From Rheinheimera pacifica (GTDB lineage Bacteria; Pseudomonadota; Gammaproteobacteria; Enterobacterales; Alteromonadaceae), in assembly GCF_024809855.1 (NCBI RefSeq), contig NZ_JANUEM010000001.1, positions 62,001-126,000 on the forward strand: a stretch of DNA of 64,000 nt, read 5' to 3'. This document shows, one piece after another, positions 33,231 through 44,536 of the stretch. The notes beneath the pieces were generated by a model. That model did no database searches and was not told where the DNA came from. It saw only the letters and a program-made list of their open reading frames with translations. How positions within the stretch are numbered: the first letter of the stretch is position 1; each line of letters opens with the position of its first letter. The translations under genes and the position numbers were made by a program.

Positions 33231-34133
33231 ATGGAATACCTGTTAGTACACGAGGTTGCGCTAAGTAACGCCCCCAGCTACGCAGCTATGACCAAATTGC
33301 AGCACTGGCCTGAACTGGCAGAATGCGCTGAACAAAGCCTGATCAGCCAACTGCAAACCACACTGGATATTCAGCAGCAGCTGAATATTATTGCTATGGC
33401 AGTAGGCAAAGTTTTGCCGCTATCAGCATTAAAACTGAAAACCGCTGTTGGTGATTTTGAAGCCATAGGTTCACGGCCTGCTGATATTGAGCATCGCAGT
33501 GTACTGGTATTAAACCAGCAATGCCTGGCCGAACTGATTTACCAGAGTGAGCATGCGTTTACCCCTATGATCCAACGCGAGCTGCTACTGCTTGAAAGCG
33601 AATGGCTGTTTGCACTGCGAAATGCGCTGGTTGTGTGCCGGTTGCAGCAAATGGCGTTAAAAGACACCTTAACCGGTCTTGGCAACCGGCGCTTTTTTGA
33701 TGACAGTTTTGATAAAGCCGTACAACTGGCTAAGCGCCATGATGAGCCTTGCGCTTTATTGTTACTGGATTTAGATAACTTTAAACAGGTTAATGACCTT
33801 GCCGGCCATAGCGCAGGTGACGACGTATTGTTGGCTGTGGCAGATTGTCTGCGTGATACTTTGCGCGCAACAGACAGCCTGTTCCGTTTTGGCGGAGATG
33901 AATTTGCAGTAATTTTATCCGCACCGGATGCCAACTGCGCCGAGCTGGTTGCCCGCAGGCTACTACGTGCAATAAATCAGCATCATTTATGCAAACACTA
34001 TGAGGTCAGTGCCAGCGCCGGGCTGGCTCTACTTAGCGCACCAGAGCAAAGCAGCAAAGAATTGTTTGCTGCTGCTGACAGCGCCCTGTATTCAGCCAAA
34101 GAGGCTGGTAAAAGCACGGTACGGGTGGCTTAA
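33231..34133 (+). CDS. GGDEF diguanylate cyclase, cytoplasmic
   Basis: 300 aa. Residues about 1-140 form an unassigned helical sensor region without membrane segments; a GGDEF domain fills about 140-300. The signature is an intact GGDEF (RFGGDEFAVIL), and the inhibitory I-site RATD lies five residues before it, so an active, product-inhibited cyclase is likely. It converges on tilS, and the stop codons of the two genes share TTAA. Confidence 0.92.
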   Translation: MEYLLVHEVALSNAPSYAAMTKLQHWPELAECAEQSLISQLQTTLDIQQQLNIIAMAVGKVLPLSALKLKTAVGDFEAIGSRPADIEHRSVLVLNQQCLAELIYQSEHAFTPMIQRELLLLESEWLFALRNALVVCRLQQMALKDTLTGLGNRRFFDDSFDKAVQLAKRHDEPCALLLLDLDNFKQVNDLAGHSAGDDVLLAVADCLRDTLRATDSLFRFGGDEFAVILSAPDANCAELVARRLLRAINQHHLCKHYEVSASAGLALLSAPEQSSKELFAAADSALYSAKEAGKSTVRVA

Positions 34134-35428
34134 TCCTGCTTTTGCCAGCTTGCCCAGCACTTTGCCTGCTGCGGCTCAGCGCTGGCAGAAAAACCTGCTA
34201 CGACAACCAGTTCCCCGTTAACCAACAGCAGCGGCACCTGCAGCCGCTGCCAGGGCGGCACCTGCCATAACTTAAACCACTGTTTTAACGGCTTGCTGAC
34301 AGCACTGCCGGCAGGTTTGAAACGCAAGCTTAACTTGCCAAATACAATCTCTGCTGACATTGCTGCCAGCGGCAATGCGTCAGCCTGTGGCTGCGCGGTA
34401 AAATACAACTTACTACCACAGGATAACTGCAGTTTTGGCTCGCCCTGCCAGTTTACACTTTGCTCCGGCACCGCGACCTGTGCATCCGTCAGCAAATAAA
34501 GCTTGCCGCTAAAGCGGCGTAATTGATAGTTACCACATACCAACACGGGGGTCGCATCGCTACGCGCAGCAATAACCTGCTGTTTTAGTGTGCTAAGCCA
34601 CTGGGTTTCCGGGTTTAGCGCATAACTTTTTAGCCAATGGCGGATCACTAAATCCTGCTGCAATGGTATCAGTTTTGCCAGTTCTGCAAGAAGCAAGGTA
34701 TTGCTGCTCACACAACGCTCTGCTGCCTGTAAGGTGTAGTAATCAGCCAGTTGCTGCAAATCTGCCAGATGCTGCATGCTACGCCGTGCAGTAGCATTAA
34801 ATTGCGGCCAGCGCTGCAACAGTACCGGTGTTATATGCCGGCGGATAAAGTTACGCTCAAAGCGGGTATCGTTATTGCTGTCATCATTAACCCAGCTCAG
34901 TTGCTGTTGTGTGGCATAAGCCGTAAGTTCGGTACGGCTAAACGGCAATAAAGGCCGGCACAATGTTCCGCCAGCAAAATCAGACCGTGCGGCTATGCCG
35001 CTTAAGCCAGCAGCTCCTGAGCCGCGCTTTAAGGCTAATATCAGGCTTTCCAGTTGATCATCACCATGATGCGCCGTTAACAACAGGTGTTTATCTGAAC
35101 AGATAAACCCGGCCAGTGCCTGATAACGTGCTGTACGGGCTTTTAATTCAAGATTGTCGAGGCCGGTTAATACAACACTGCGCTGCGTAAATGCTACACC
35201 CCGCTCAGCGCACTGCCTGGTACAAAAATCTCCCCACTGAGAGGCAAAAGCACTTATGCCATGATTAATATAAACTGCCTGCAGTGCAAATGGCTGTAGT
35301 TGCCGGGCTTTGGCTAATAAATCCAGCAACACCATAGAATCAAGCCCGCCACTGAGTGCCAGTACCAGATGGCTGTCCGGCTGCAGTTGCAAGGTCTGAA
35401 GTAAACTATCGGGGCTAAGAGCTGACAT
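34130..35428 (-). CDS. tilS: tRNA(Ile)-lysidine synthase
   Basis: 432-aa essential enzyme that converts C34 of the CAU-anticodon tRNA-Ile to lysidine, switching it to read AUA. The PP-loop SGGLDSMVLLDLL lies near the N-terminus; HHGDDQLESLILALKRGSG is the second conserved block; the C-terminal TilS domains are present (LSLRFKPAGSAVSKPLKQWF). ATG 35428 is chosen over the TTG at 35437. It lies just downstream of accA but is separated from it by a terminator. Confidence 0.95.
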   Translation of the reverse strand: MSALSPDSLLQTLQLQPDSHLVLALSGGLDSMVLLDLLAKARQLQPFALQAVYINHGISAFASQWGDFCTRQCAERGVAFTQRSVVLTGLDNLELKARTARYQALAGFICSDKHLLLTAHHGDDQLESLILALKRGSGAAGLSGIAARSDFAGGTLCRPLLPFSRTELTAYATQQQLSWVNDDSNNDTRFERNFIRRHITPVLLQRWPQFNATARRSMQHLADLQQLADYYTLQAAERCVSSNTLLLAELAKLIPLQQDLVIRHWLKSYALNPETQWLSTLKQQVIAARSDATPVLVCGNYQLRRFSGKLYLLTDAQVAVPEQSVNWQGEPKLQLSCGSKLYFTAQPQADALPLAAMSAEIVFGKLSLRFKPAGSAVSKPLKQWFKLWQVPPWQRLQVPLLLVNGELVVVAGFSASAEPQQAKCWASWQKQD

Positions 35429-35476
35429 CGGCAACAATAACCGGTTACATAAAAGAGGCTAAGGCTAACACAAAAC

Positions 35477-35503
35477 AAAAAGCCAGTGCAGAGGCACTGG
35501 CTT
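35477..35503 (-). terminator. Terminator of accA
   Basis: AAGCCAGTGC (35503-35494) pairs with GCACTGGCTT (35489-35480) across CTCT, then TTTTTG on the minus strand. It closes the long operon that ends with accA. Confidence 0.88.
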
Positions 35504-35522
35504 ATCAGCTACAAATTACTGT

Positions 35523-36479
35523 CTAGCAGTAACCATAAGACATCAGGCGTTTATAGCGCACGTCTAACAATTCTTTGCTGCTCATTTGCTGCAGTTTCTG
35601 TAAATCGCGCAGCAACGCCTGTTTTAAAGTTTGTGCCATCTGATCCGGCGCACGGTGTGCACCACCTAAAGGTTCAGGTAGCACTTCGTCAATCAGCTTC
35701 AGCTCTTTAATCCGCTCGGCGGTAATACCCATAGCATCAGCAGCCAGTGGTGCTTTTTCAGCACTTTTCCACAATATTGAGGCACAGCCTTCCGGCGAAA
35801 TAACCGAATAAGTGCTGTACTGCAACATATTCACTTTATCACCCACACCAATTGCTAAGGCACCACCAGAGCCGCCCTCGCCGATCACGGTGCAAATTAC
35901 CGGTACTTTAAGCCCTGCCATTACCTTTAAATTACGGGCGATGGCTTCAGACTGACCGCGCTCTTCAGCACCAATCCCGGGATACGCGCCCGGCGTATCA
36001 ATAAAAGTAACAATCGGCATTTTGAACCGCTCTGCCATTTCCATTAAGCGCAGTGCTTTACGGTAACCTTCAGGGCGCGGCATACCAAAATTGCGTTTGA
36101 TCTTCTCGCGGGTATCACGGCCCTTCTGATGGCCAATAACCATCACCGGAATATCGACAAGGCGCGCAGTACCGCCAACAATAGCCTGATCATTGGCAAA
36201 AGTACGGTCGCCGGCTAAATCATCAAAATCGGTAAAAATATGCTGAATATAATCCAGTGTATAAGGCCGCATCGGATGACGCGCTAATTGCGCAACCTGC
36301 CATGCACCCAGCTCGGAAAAGATCTTTTTCGTCAGCCCCTGGCTTTTTTCTTTTAGTTTGTTGATCTCTTCTTCTAAACCCAAATCGTAGTCACCATTGC
36401 GGCTGACGTTACGTAATTCGTCTATTTTTGCTTCAAGTTCAGCAATAGGTTGCTCAAACTCTAAATAATTCAGCATCAT
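35523..36479 (-). CDS. accA: Acetyl-CoA carboxylase carboxyltransferase alpha subunit
   Basis: 318 aa. With AccD it transfers CO2 from biotin to acetyl-CoA, giving malonyl-CoA for fatty acids. [21 protein letters not shown] is the family N-terminus; [25 protein letters not shown] and [15 protein letters not shown] motifs form the oxyanion sites. Length matches E. coli (319). It follows dnaE by 17 bp, the standard order. Confidence 0.98.
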   Translation of the reverse strand: MMLNYLEFEQPIAELEAKIDELRNVSRNGDYDLGLEEEINKLKEKSQGLTKKIFSELGAWQVAQLARHPMRPYTLDYIQHIFTDFDDLAGDRTFANDQAIVGGTARLVDIPVMVIGHQKGRDTREKIKRNFGMPRPEGYRKALRLMEMAERFKMPIVTFIDTPGAYPGIGAEERGQSEAIARNLKVMAGLKVPVICTVIGEGGSGGALAIGVGDKVNMLQYSTYSVISPEGCASILWKSAEKAPLAADAMGITAERIKELKLIDEVLPEPLGGAHRAPDQMAQTLKQALLRDLQKLQQMSSKELLDVRYKRLMSYGYC

Positions 36480-36496
36480 CGACTGTCACTACCTAA

Positions 36497-39400
36497 TTAA
36501 TTAAATTCCAGTTCTATTGTCGCCAATTGCTTTAACTGGTGCAACAAAGCGTCGGCTGGCGTTATCCACCATTGTGTTCCAAGCTGTAACATCACCTCGC
36601 CTTCCTGGCGTTGATAGCGGAGTTTAACCGGCACTGTACCTGCTTTAAATTCACCCAGTACCTGCTGCAATCTTTGCAGGTAATTGTGGTCTATTTGTGC
36701 CGATTGTACAGTGATATTCAACGATCTCAGAGATTTTTCCCTTACCTGAGTGATCTCGCTGACATCGCGGCCGGCCATTGTAAGGCCACCGTTAAAATCA
36801 TCAAAGCTGACCTGTCCCGTTATTATCAGGATCCGGTCTTTTTGTAGCTGTTGTTCGAAGTTTTCCAATAAATCAGGGAAAAACCGTACATCAAGCCTGG
36901 CTGATTTATCATCCAGTGTGACAATGGCCCAGCGCCGGCCTTTTTTGTTAATCATCACCCGCACTGATACGACTAAGCCGGCAACAGTAGCACTTTGATC
37001 TTTCCTGGTGGGCTGCAGTTCCACCAACCGGCAATTAATATAGCGCGGAATTTCGTCCAGATAACGGTTTATCGGATGGCCGGTTAAATATAAGCCTAAG
37101 GTTTCACGCTCACCTTCCAGCCAAACTTCATCTGCCCAGGGCTCAACCTGTTTAAACGCCGCGGCAGCGTGTTCCGGTTCAGGGCTTAACAAACCAAATA
37201 AATCGTCCTGCCCTACCGCTTGCGCTTTGGCGTGCTGCTCGGCAGCTTTCATCGCTTCTTCCAGCGTGGCAGACAACGCAGCACGGTGCGGGCCTAAACG
37301 GTCCATAGCACCGGATAAAATCAGCTTTTCTATAACGCGGCGGTTTAGCTTTTTCAGATCGACCTTGGCGCAAAAATCAAACAAGTCGCTAAAGCTGCCA
37401 TGCTTGTTACGCGCTTCCAGAATCGCTTCTATCGGGCCCTCACCCACGCCTTTAATAGCACCTATACCATAAACAATATGGCCTTGCTCATTAACGGTAA
37501 ACTTATATACCCCGGTGTTAACATCGGGTGGAATAAGCTTTAATTTCATGCGCTCGCATTCATCTACCAGCGTCACTATTTTGTCGGTGTTGTCCATATC
37601 GGCCGACATTACCGCCGCCATAAACTCGGCCGGATAGTGCGCTTTCATCCACAGCGTTTGGTATGATACCAGCGCATAAGCAGCTGAGTGTGATTTGTTA
37701 AAACCGTAACCGGCGAATTTCTCTACCAGATCGAAAATCTTAATTGCCAGATCCGGATCAATACCATTTTTTGCTGCACCTTCCTGAAAGGTATCGCGCT
37801 GTTTGGCCATCTCTTCGGGCTTTTTCTTACCCATAGCCCGGCGTAATAAGTCGGCGCCACCGAGCGAGTAACCCGACAATACCTGAGCTATCTGCATTAC
37901 CTGTTCCTGATACAGGATAATGCCATAGGTTGGCTCCAGAATAGGTTTTAATGATTCATGCTGCCAGGTTGCATCAGGGTAAGATATTGCTTCGCGGCCC
38001 CGCTTACGGTCGATAAAGTTATCTACCATGCCTGATTGCAACGGCCCCGGCCGGAACAATGCTACCAGAGCAATCATATCTTCAAAGCAGTCGGGCTGCA
38101 GGCGGCGGATTAAGTCTTTCATGCCGCGCGATTCAAGCTGGAATACCGCCGTAGTGTCGGCTTTTTGCAGTAGATCAAAACTTCGTTTATCTACCAGCGG
38201 AATAGTATTGATGTCTATTGCATCACGGCCTTCCTGCTTTAACCGCGCGTTAGCCATATTCACGGCCCACTGCAAAATGGTAAGCGTACGCAGACCTAAG
38301 AAGTCGAATTTTACCAGGCCGGCATATTCAACATCGTTTTTATCAAACTGGGTAACCGGGTTATTACCTTCATCGTCACAGTACAGCGGGGAAAAATCGG
38401 TAATTTTAGTTGGTGCTATAACCACACCACCGGCGTGTTTACCAGCATTACGGGTTACACCTTCAAGCTGTCGCGCCATATCAATCAGGTCTTTAACCTC
38501 CTGATCCTGCTCGTACAGCTCCGGTAAGCGCGGTTCTTCTTTAAACGCCTGTTCCAGTGTCATACCGGGCGTAGGCGGAATAAGCTTAGAAATGCGATCA
38601 ACAAAACCATAAGGGTGGCCCAGCACCCGGCCAACATCACGTATTACTGCTTTGGCTGCCATAGTACCAAAGGTAATAATTTGCGATACCGCTTCGCGGC
38701 CATACATATCGGCTACGTGCTCAATAACTTCGTCACGCCTGTCCATGCAAAAGTCGACGTCGAAGTCAGGCATTGACACCCGCTCGGGGTTTAAAAAACG
38801 CTCAAATAGCAGATCGAATTCCAGCGGGTCTAAATCTGTAATTTTAAGTGCATAAGCTACTAATGAACCGGCACCTGAACCCCGCCCGGGCCCTACCGGA
38901 ATATCGTTGTCTTTACTCCACTGGATAAACTCCATTACCACCAGGAAGTATCCCGGAAAGCCCATCTGGTTAATAACGTCCAGCTCTATTTGCAAACGCT
39001 CATCGTATTCGGCACGCTTTTGCGACCGCTCACCGGCGTCGGGGAATAACTGCAGCAAACGCTCTTCCAGACCTTCGCGCGATTTCATTACCAGAAAATC
39101 AGCGTCTGTCATACCACCGGTAGGAAACGCCGGCAGGAAATATTCCCCCAGCCGGATGGTGACATTACAACGTTTGGCAATCTCAACAGAGTTTTGCAGC
39201 GCTTCCGGTAAATCAGCAAACAGTTGCTGCATTTCCTGCTCAGACTTCAGGTATTGCTGCTCTGAATACAGTTTAGGCCGGCGTTTGTCGTCCAGCGTAA
39301 AGCCATCGTGAATAGCAACCCGGATCTCGTGAGCGGCAAAATCCTCCGGTTGCAAAAACACTACTTCATTGGTGGCAACCAGTGGTAAATCGTGTTGCTC

Positions 39401-39967
39401 TGCTAAGGTCACGGCTTTTTGAATATATAACTCTTCATCCGCCCGGCCGGTGCGGGTAATTTCCAGATAAAACCGCTGCGGAAAATACTGCTGATAAAAC
39501 TGCAGTAGCTGGGTCAGGCTTTGGCCATTTTCCTTTAACAGGGCTTTGCCTACCAGGCCATCTTTAGCACCGGATAAAATAATGACACCCTGGGCAAATT
39601 CAGTCAGCCAGTCATGTTCAATTTGTGGTTTACCATCAATATGGCCGCGCAGGTAGGCTTTGGAAATTAATTGGCTGAGGTTCTGATAACCAGCGTTGTC
39701 TGCTGCCAGCAGTAACATACGGCTGCTTTCACTGCCAAATAACGGATGCTGAACCCAGCAATCAACACCAATAATAGGTTTAATGCCCGCTTCATGTGCT
39801 GTACTGTAAAACCGCACCTGACCACAAAAGTTCATTTGATCTGTCAGCGCCAGCGCCGGCATTGCCAGCTTTTGTGCCGCTTTAACGATGGGTTTAACTT
39901 TGGCAACACCGTCGATCATCGAAAAATCGCTGTGTACACGCAGATGGACAAATGCCGGAGAACTCAT
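36497..39967 (-). CDS. dnaE: DNA polymerase III alpha subunit
   Basis: 1156-aa replicative polymerase. PHP domain at the N-terminus ([15 protein letters not shown]), catalytic Asp motif PDFDVDFC in the palm, fingers ([23 protein letters not shown]), tandem HhH and an OB-fold domain near residues 970-1070 ([20 protein letters not shown]), then the tau-binding tail. Length is close to E. coli (1160). Its ATG overlaps the rnhB stop by 4 bp (ATGA). Confidence 0.98.
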   Translation of the reverse strand: MSSPAFVHLRVHSDFSMIDGVAKVKPIVKAAQKLAMPALALTDQMNFCGQVRFYSTAHEAGIKPIIGVDCWVQHPLFGSESSRMLLLAADNAGYQNLSQLISKAYLRGHIDGKPQIEHDWLTEFAQGVIILSGAKDGLVGKALLKENGQSLTQLLQFYQQYFPQRFYLEITRTGRADEELYIQKAVTLAEQHDLPLVATNEVVFLQPEDFAAHEIRVAIHDGFTLDDKRRPKLYSEQQYLKSEQEMQQLFADLPEALQNSVEIAKRCNVTIRLGEYFLPAFPTGGMTDADFLVMKSREGLEERLLQLFPDAGERSQKRAEYDERLQIELDVINQMGFPGYFLVVMEFIQWSKDNDIPVGPGRGSGAGSLVAYALKITDLDPLEFDLLFERFLNPERVSMPDFDVDFCMDRRDEVIEHVADMYGREAVSQIITFGTMAAKAVIRDVGRVLGHPYGFVDRISKLIPPTPGMTLEQAFKEEPRLPELYEQDQEVKDLIDMARQLEGVTRNAGKHAGGVVIAPTKITDFSPLYCDDEGNNPVTQFDKNDVEYAGLVKFDFLGLRTLTILQWAVNMANARLKQEGRDAIDINTIPLVDKRSFDLLQKADTTAVFQLESRGMKDLIRRLQPDCFEDMIALVALFRPGPLQSGMVDNFIDRKRGREAISYPDATWQHESLKPILEPTYGIILYQEQVMQIAQVLSGYSLGGADLLRRAMGKKKPEEMAKQRDTFQEGAAKNGIDPDLAIKIFDLVEKFAGYGFNKSHSAAYALVSYQTLWMKAHYPAEFMAAVMSADMDNTDKIVTLVDECERMKLKLIPPDVNTGVYKFTVNEQGHIVYGIGAIKGVGEGPIEAILEARNKHGSFSDLFDFCAKVDLKKLNRRVIEKLILSGAMDRLGPHRAALSATLEEAMKAAEQHAKAQAVGQDDLFGLLSPEPEHAAAAFKQVEPWADEVWLEGERETLGLYLTGHPINRYLDEIPRYINCRLVELQPTRKDQSATVAGLVVSVRVMINKKGRRWAIVTLDDKSARLDVRFFPDLLENFEQQLQKDRILIITGQVSFDDFNGGLTMAGRDVSEITQVREKSLRSLNITVQSAQIDHNYLQRLQQVLGEFKAGTVPVKLRYQRQEGEVMLQLGTQWWITPADALLHQLKQLATIELEFN

Positions 39968-40560
39968 AACCCCTGTTGCTCCAGAACCAGCTGCACCGGT
40001 TTAAAACTACGCCGATGCTCGCTTAATACTCCATGCGCACTAATGGCGGCCAGATGAGCCGCAGTGGGGTAACCTTTGTGGGCGTCAAAACCGTAATGTG
40101 GGTAAGCCTGGTGTAAAGTGTGCATTTCAGTATCACGCGCCACTTTGGCTAAAATAGAAGCAGCGCTGATCTCCGGCACCAGTAAGTCACCTTTAACTAC
40201 TGCACTGGCGGGTACGCCAAAATCTGTGGTGCGGTTGCCATCTACCAGCACCCATTCAGGTTTGATACTTAGCGCAGCCACGGCACGGCGCATTGCCAGC
40301 ATAGTAGCGTGCAATATATTCAGCTGATCAATTTCAGCAGGCTCAGCCCGGCCAAGCGCCCAGCACAAAGCATTTTGCTTAATGAGTGCAGCCAGTTCTA
40401 TACGGCGCTTTTCAGATAATTTTTTTGAATCGGTAAGCCCGGCTATGGGTTTGTTGGGATCTAACATCACTGCAGCAGTTACCACAGCACCAATTAACGG
40501 GCCGCGGCCAACTTCATCCACACCGCAAATAAGTTGTACGTCAGGTCGTTGGTACAACAT
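39964..40560 (-). CDS. rnhB: Ribonuclease HII
   Basis: 198-aa endonuclease that nicks at ribonucleotides in DNA. Catalytic residues appear as [20 protein letters not shown] (Asp, Glu) and later Asp in LVDGNR and in the [13 protein letters not shown] region. It overlaps lpxB by 20 bp at its 5' end and dnaE by 4 bp at its 3' end, in the usual lpxB-rnhB-dnaE order. Confidence 0.97.
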   Translation of the reverse strand: MLYQRPDVQLICGVDEVGRGPLIGAVVTAAVMLDPNKPIAGLTDSKKLSEKRRIELAALIKQNALCWALGRAEPAEIDQLNILHATMLAMRRAVAALSIKPEWVLVDGNRTTDFGVPASAVVKGDLLVPEISAASILAKVARDTEMHTLHQAYPHYGFDAHKGYPTAAHLAAISAHGVLSEHRRSFKPVQLVLEQQGL

Positions 40561-41704
40561 TATCTGCTACCTGTAAAATGGCTTCTGCCGCTTTGACGCT
40601 GGCATTACATTTGATGCTTTGATGAATAACCCGGTATTGTTGTAGCAAGGCTGAGCGCTCTGAGCTTAGCAAAGGTACCATGGCATTAACCAAAGCCTGC
40701 GGCGTAACCTGATGCTGCAATAGTTCCGTGACCATACCACGGCCAGCCAGCAAATTTGGCAAACTGAAATGAGACAGTTTCACCAGCCGCTTACCAAGCT
40801 GATAAGTAAGCCAGTTAGCACGGTACGACACCACCATCAGGCACTTAGCTAACATAGCTTCAAGCGTGGCGGTACCCGAAGTAATAAAAGTTGCATCAGA
40901 CGCCAGCAATACCTGGCGGGCCTTGCCGTTAAATTCAGTGATTTTAAGCTCTGGCGCTATCTGCTGTTTGATAGCGTTGAATTGAGCAGCCTTTGCCGGC
41001 GTAACCATATTGGTAACGAACTGTATATCCGGGAACTGTTGCTGCAGCAGCAGCGCGGCTTGCAGAAAATCACCCGCCAGCAGTTTAATTTCGTTGGTAC
41101 GGCTGCCTGGCATAATCGCCAGTACCAGCTTATCGGGCTGTAGCCCCAGTTCAGCTTTTGCGGCGGCTTTATCAACTTCCAACGGCATCGTGTCGGCCAT
41201 AGTATGGCCAACAAAAGTACAGGGTACCTGATATTTATCGTAAAACGTTTTTTCAAATGGCAGCAGAGATAGCACCATATTGGTAGCAGCCGCAATTTTA
41301 AAAATACGTTTATGCCGCCACGCCCACACTGATGGGCTAACATAATGCACTGTTTTAATACCGGCCTGTTTCAGCTTAAGCTCAACCGGCAAATTAAAGT
41401 CGGGCGCGTCGATACCAACAAATACATCGGGTTTGTCAGCCAGCAAAGCTGCAAGAATGTCGCGTTTAACCTTTAGTAAGCGCGGTAAACGGCCGAGCAC
41501 CTCAACAATGCCCATTACTGCCAGCTCTTCCATATCAAACAGGGCGTTAAAACCCAGAGCCTGCATGCGCGGCCCGCCAATACCGTAAAACACTGCATCA
41601 GGGTGTGTAGCTTTAAGCGCACTGATCAGATCGGCACCTAAAATATCGCCGGAGTGTTCCCCGGCGATAATGGCGATTTTTAACGGATTATCAGCAACCA
41701 GCAT
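40541..41704 (-). CDS. lpxB: Lipid-A-disaccharide synthase
   Basis: 387-aa peripheral inner-membrane glycosyltransferase (GT19) joining UDP-diacylglucosamine and lipid [32 protein letters not shown] and [17 protein letters not shown] are signature blocks. Start ATG overlaps the lpxA stop by one base (TGATG). Member of the lpxD-fabZ-lpxA-lpxB series. Confidence 0.97.
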   Translation of the reverse strand: MLVADNPLKIAIIAGEHSGDILGADLISALKATHPDAVFYGIGGPRMQALGFNALFDMEELAVMGIVEVLGRLPRLLKVKRDILAALLADKPDVFVGIDAPDFNLPVELKLKQAGIKTVHYVSPSVWAWRHKRIFKIAAATNMVLSLLPFEKTFYDKYQVPCTFVGHTMADTMPLEVDKAAAKAELGLQPDKLVLAIMPGSRTNEIKLLAGDFLQAALLLQQQFPDIQFVTNMVTPAKAAQFNAIKQQIAPELKITEFNGKARQVLLASDATFITSGTATLEAMLAKCLMVVSYRANWLTYQLGKRLVKLSHFSLPNLLAGRGMVTELLQHQVTPQALVNAMVPLLSSERSALLQQYRVIHQSIKCNASVKAAEAILQVADNVVPTT

Positions 41705-42474
41705 CAGCGTACTATGCCCCGGCTGGCGTTAGCGATAAAGTCGGTAAATAGTTTTAACTCCGGCACTTGTGCGGCTTTATCCTGCAGTGCTGCCAGGGCC
41801 TCCGCTACTGTCTGGCCTTTGCGGTACACTTCTTTGTAGGCACGGCGTATTTCCAGCAATGCTTCGCTGCTGTAGCCACGGCGTTTTAAACCTTCAGTAT
41901 TAATACCACCAGGCACACAAGGTGCACCGTGTACCATCAGGTATGGTGGTACATCTTTTAATACAATAGAACCGCCACCGCAAAAACTGTGCGCGCCAAT
42001 GTGTACAAACTGGTGCACACCGGTCATTCCGCCTAAAATAGCCCAGTCGCCAACATGCACGTGGCCAGCCGCCTGAGCGCCGCTGGCAAAAATGGTGTGA
42101 TTACCTATCACGCAGTCGTGGGCAATATGTGTGGTGTTCATAAACAGATTATGGTTACCAATAATGGTTTTACCCTGATCCTGCACCGTGCCACGGTGTA
42201 CGGAGCAGCCTTCACGAAATACATTGTAGTCACCAACAATCAGTTCTGTGGCTTCGCCTTTATACTTTTTGTCCTGACACGCTTCGCCAATACTGGCAAA
42301 CTGGAAAAAGTGATTACCTTTACCTATCGTACTTGGGCCTTTAATCGCCACATGCGATTCGAGTATGCAGTCATCCCCAAGCACAACGTTGTGGCCGATA
42401 TAGCAAAATGGGCCAACTTTAACGTTATTACCAAGCTTAGCACTGGCTTCAATTACAGCAGTTGGATGGATCAC
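41704..42474 (-). CDS. lpxA: UDP-N-acetylglucosamine O-acyltransferase
   Basis: 256 aa from GTG 42474 (MIHPTAVIEASAKLG). Catalyses the first step of lipid A synthesis. A left-handed beta-helix of hexapeptide repeats is clear (VKVGPFCYIG, VHVGDWAILGG); catalytic His lies in FMNTTHIAHDCVIG. GTG 42474 is preferred because AGAGAG lies 8 nt upstream and it starts one base after the fabZ stop. An in-frame GTG at 42495 inside fabZ would add seven residues and cannot be excluded. Confidence 0.94.
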   Translation of the reverse strand: MIHPTAVIEASAKLGNNVKVGPFCYIGHNVVLGDDCILESHVAIKGPSTIGKGNHFFQFASIGEACQDKKYKGEATELIVGDYNVFREGCSVHRGTVQDQGKTIIGNHNLFMNTTHIAHDCVIGNHTIFASGAQAAGHVHVGDWAILGGMTGVHQFVHIGAHSFCGGGSIVLKDVPPYLMVHGAPCVPGGINTEGLKRRGYSSEALLEIRRAYKEVYRKGQTVAEALAALQDKAAQVPELKLFTDFIANASRGIVR

Positions 42475-42475
42475 G

Positions 42476-42928
42476 TTATAACTCTCTTCTGGCACACATC
42501 AGCTCAGCCGAGCAGACAATCTGGCCTTCAACTTTAGCTTCGCCGTAAAACTTCCACATGTTGCGGCGTTCTTTTAAAAATTTTACTTCCAGTATCATGG
42601 TGTCACCTGGTAATACCGGCTTTTTAAAACGTGCTTCATCTATAGCGGCAAACAGGTAAAGTTCATTTTCTGCACGCTCAGTAACAGTTTTAAAACCCAG
42701 GATACCTGTAGCCTGAGCCAGCGCTTCAAGGATCAGCACACCAGGAAAAATAGGCATTCCCGGAAAATGACCGGTAAAAATAGGCTCATTAATAGTGACA
42801 TTTTTAAGCGCCGTCAGGCTTTCACCCGGCGTAAAATCCAGTACACGATCAATTAGCAGAAACGGGTAACGATGTGGCAATAATGCCATAATTTCCTGAA
42901 TTTGCAGGCTATTAAGTTGGTTAGCCAA
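42476..42928 (-). CDS. fabZ: 3-hydroxyacyl-ACP dehydratase FabZ
   Basis: 150-aa hot-dog enzyme of fatty acid elongation. [17 protein letters not shown] and the active-site stretch [20 protein letters not shown] (His, and later Glu) are intact. The start is TTG at 42928, backed by AGAGGA 7 nt upstream. It lies 14 bp after lpxD. Confidence 0.97.
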   Translation of the reverse strand: MANQLNSLQIQEIMALLPHRYPFLLIDRVLDFTPGESLTALKNVTINEPIFTGHFPGMPIFPGVLILEALAQATGILGFKTVTERAENELYLFAAIDEARFKKPVLPGDTMILEVKFLKERRNMWKFYGEAKVEGQIVCSAELMCARREL

Positions 42929-42942
42929 AGCTATTCCTCTGT

Positions 42943-43995
42943 CTAGTGGTCAGCATCCTGTGCTTTTTGCACAGTAGCAAGCTGGTTTTCCAGTTGCTTT
43001 ACCCGCTGATAAAGTTGGTCTATTTGCCGCAGTTTAACGGTGTTTTTCCGCCATTCAGCATTGGTTGTTGCCGGAATACCTGAAGTATATACGCCTTTCT
43101 CTGTGATCGGCTTCATTACCATTGCCATACCAGAAATATGGGCACCGTCACAAATCTCAATATGGCCATTAAGCACCGCTGCACCGCCGATAATGCAGTA
43201 ACGGCCAATCTTAGTGCTACCGGCAACTACAGTACAACCGGCTATTGCCGTATGATCGCCAATTCGGACATTGTGTGCAATCTGGCACTGATTATCGATA
43301 ATAACGTTATTGCCGATAACAGTATCTTCTATCGCACCACGATCTATAGTGGCATTGGCGCCTATCTCACAATCGTCGCCGATAATCACCGTACCGGTTT
43401 GTGGTATTTTAACCCAATTACCACGTTCATTAGCAAAACCAAAACCGTCTGCCCCTAATACTGCACCGCTGTGCACTATACAACGTTTACCAATATTAAC
43501 CCGGTGATACACGGTAACATTAGCCCATAACCGGCTATCATCGGCAATAATTGCCTGTTCACCGATAAAACAGCCGGCACCAATCTGCACAGCATTACCA
43601 ATAACCGCACCAGCAGCAATAATGGCATTGGCGCCAACCGATACACCTGCGCCTAATACCGCACTGGTATCTACCACTGCTGTAGGATGAATCCCATCTG
43701 CAGCAACCGGCGTTGAATCCAGCAGTTGGGCCACCCGGGCAAAAGCAACGTAGGGGTCTTTAACCAGTAAAGCATTAACACCCGGCGCAAGAAACGGTGC
43801 ATCATCTGCCGTGATAAGTACCGCAGAGGCGGATGTTTCGGTTAAGAATTTGCGGTATTTGCTGTTAGACAGGAAGCTTATCTGGCCGCTGCCAGCATTT
43901 TCCAGCGTTGCAATTGAAACGATGCTGCAAGCAGCATCGCCAATCAGCTGAGCACCTAGCTGCTCAGCCAGTTCCGTTAAGGTATAACCTGCCAT
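42943..43995 (-). CDS. lpxD: UDP-3-O-(3-hydroxyacyl)glucosamine N-acyltransferase
   Basis: 350 aa. An N-terminal uridine-binding domain (about 1-100) is followed by a left-handed beta-helix; catalytic His is in [18 protein letters not shown]. The C-terminal helix ends the protein ([17 protein letters not shown]). Its ATG overlaps the ompH stop by one base (TAATG). Confidence 0.97.
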   Translation of the reverse strand: MAGYTLTELAEQLGAQLIGDAACSIVSIATLENAGSGQISFLSNSKYRKFLTETSASAVLITADDAPFLAPGVNALLVKDPYVAFARVAQLLDSTPVAADGIHPTAVVDTSAVLGAGVSVGANAIIAAGAVIGNAVQIGAGCFIGEQAIIADDSRLWANVTVYHRVNIGKRCIVHSGAVLGADGFGFANERGNWVKIPQTGTVIIGDDCEIGANATIDRGAIEDTVIGNNVIIDNQCQIAHNVRIGDHTAIAGCTVVAGSTKIGRYCIIGGAAVLNGHIEICDGAHISGMAMVMKPITEKGVYTSGIPATTNAEWRKNTVKLRQIDQLYQRVKQLENQLATVQKAQDADH

Positions 43996-44513
43996 TATTT
44001 TGCTTTACTTGCCTGAGCAACAACAGCTTCAGAGATGTCATATTCTGGTTTGGCATACACCGCTGCACCTGAATTCAGCACCATATCAAACTTTTCACGC
44101 TCTGCTACTACATCAATAGCGGCTTTGATCAATGCCAACACTTTATTGCGCTCTTCAGCCTGACGGTTACGGATCTCTTCATCCAGCGGCCGGGCCAGTT
44201 GCTCATATTGCTGACGCTGATTGGTTAATGCTGTTTTCAACTCTTCTTGCTGCTTCTCGCTCATGGTAGGGCCATCACGGCGCAGCTTTTCAATGTTGAA
44301 ATTAATATCTTTTTCCAACTTTCCAACCGCTTCAATACGTTTGGCAAACTCGTTTTTGATGGTTTCCTGCATTGCAGCTGACTGAGGAATTTGTGCAGCA
44401 ACAGCTTGTACGTCAACAAAAGCAATTTTCATTTCTTTTGCAGCCACATTACCCACCAGTACTAAACCAGCAAGCAGTAACACAGCAGATTTTACAATTT
44501 TACGGTTAAACAT
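43995..44513 (-). CDS. skp: Periplasmic chaperone OmpH/Skp
   Basis: 172 aa. Signal peptide about 1-25 (SAVLLLAGLVLVGNVAA), then KIAFVDVQAVAAQIPQ and long charged helices that form the tentacles of the trimer. It delivers outer-membrane proteins to the Bam complex encoded by the upstream gene. Gap of 23 bp to bamA. Confidence 0.94.
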   Translation of the reverse strand: MFNRKIVKSAVLLLAGLVLVGNVAAKEMKIAFVDVQAVAAQIPQSAAMQETIKNEFAKRIEAVGKLEKDINFNIEKLRRDGPTMSEKQQEELKTALTNQRQQYEQLARPLDEEIRNRQAEERNKVLALIKAAIDVVAEREKFDMVLNSGAAVYAKPEYDISEAVVAQASKAK

Positions 44514-44536
44514 CTTATATTCCCTATTATTCTAAT

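Noticed and set aside
34130..34133. Interlocked TTAA stop codons of the second cyclase and tilS
   Set aside because: A neat overlap, but ordinary for compact convergent genes; no functional claim made.
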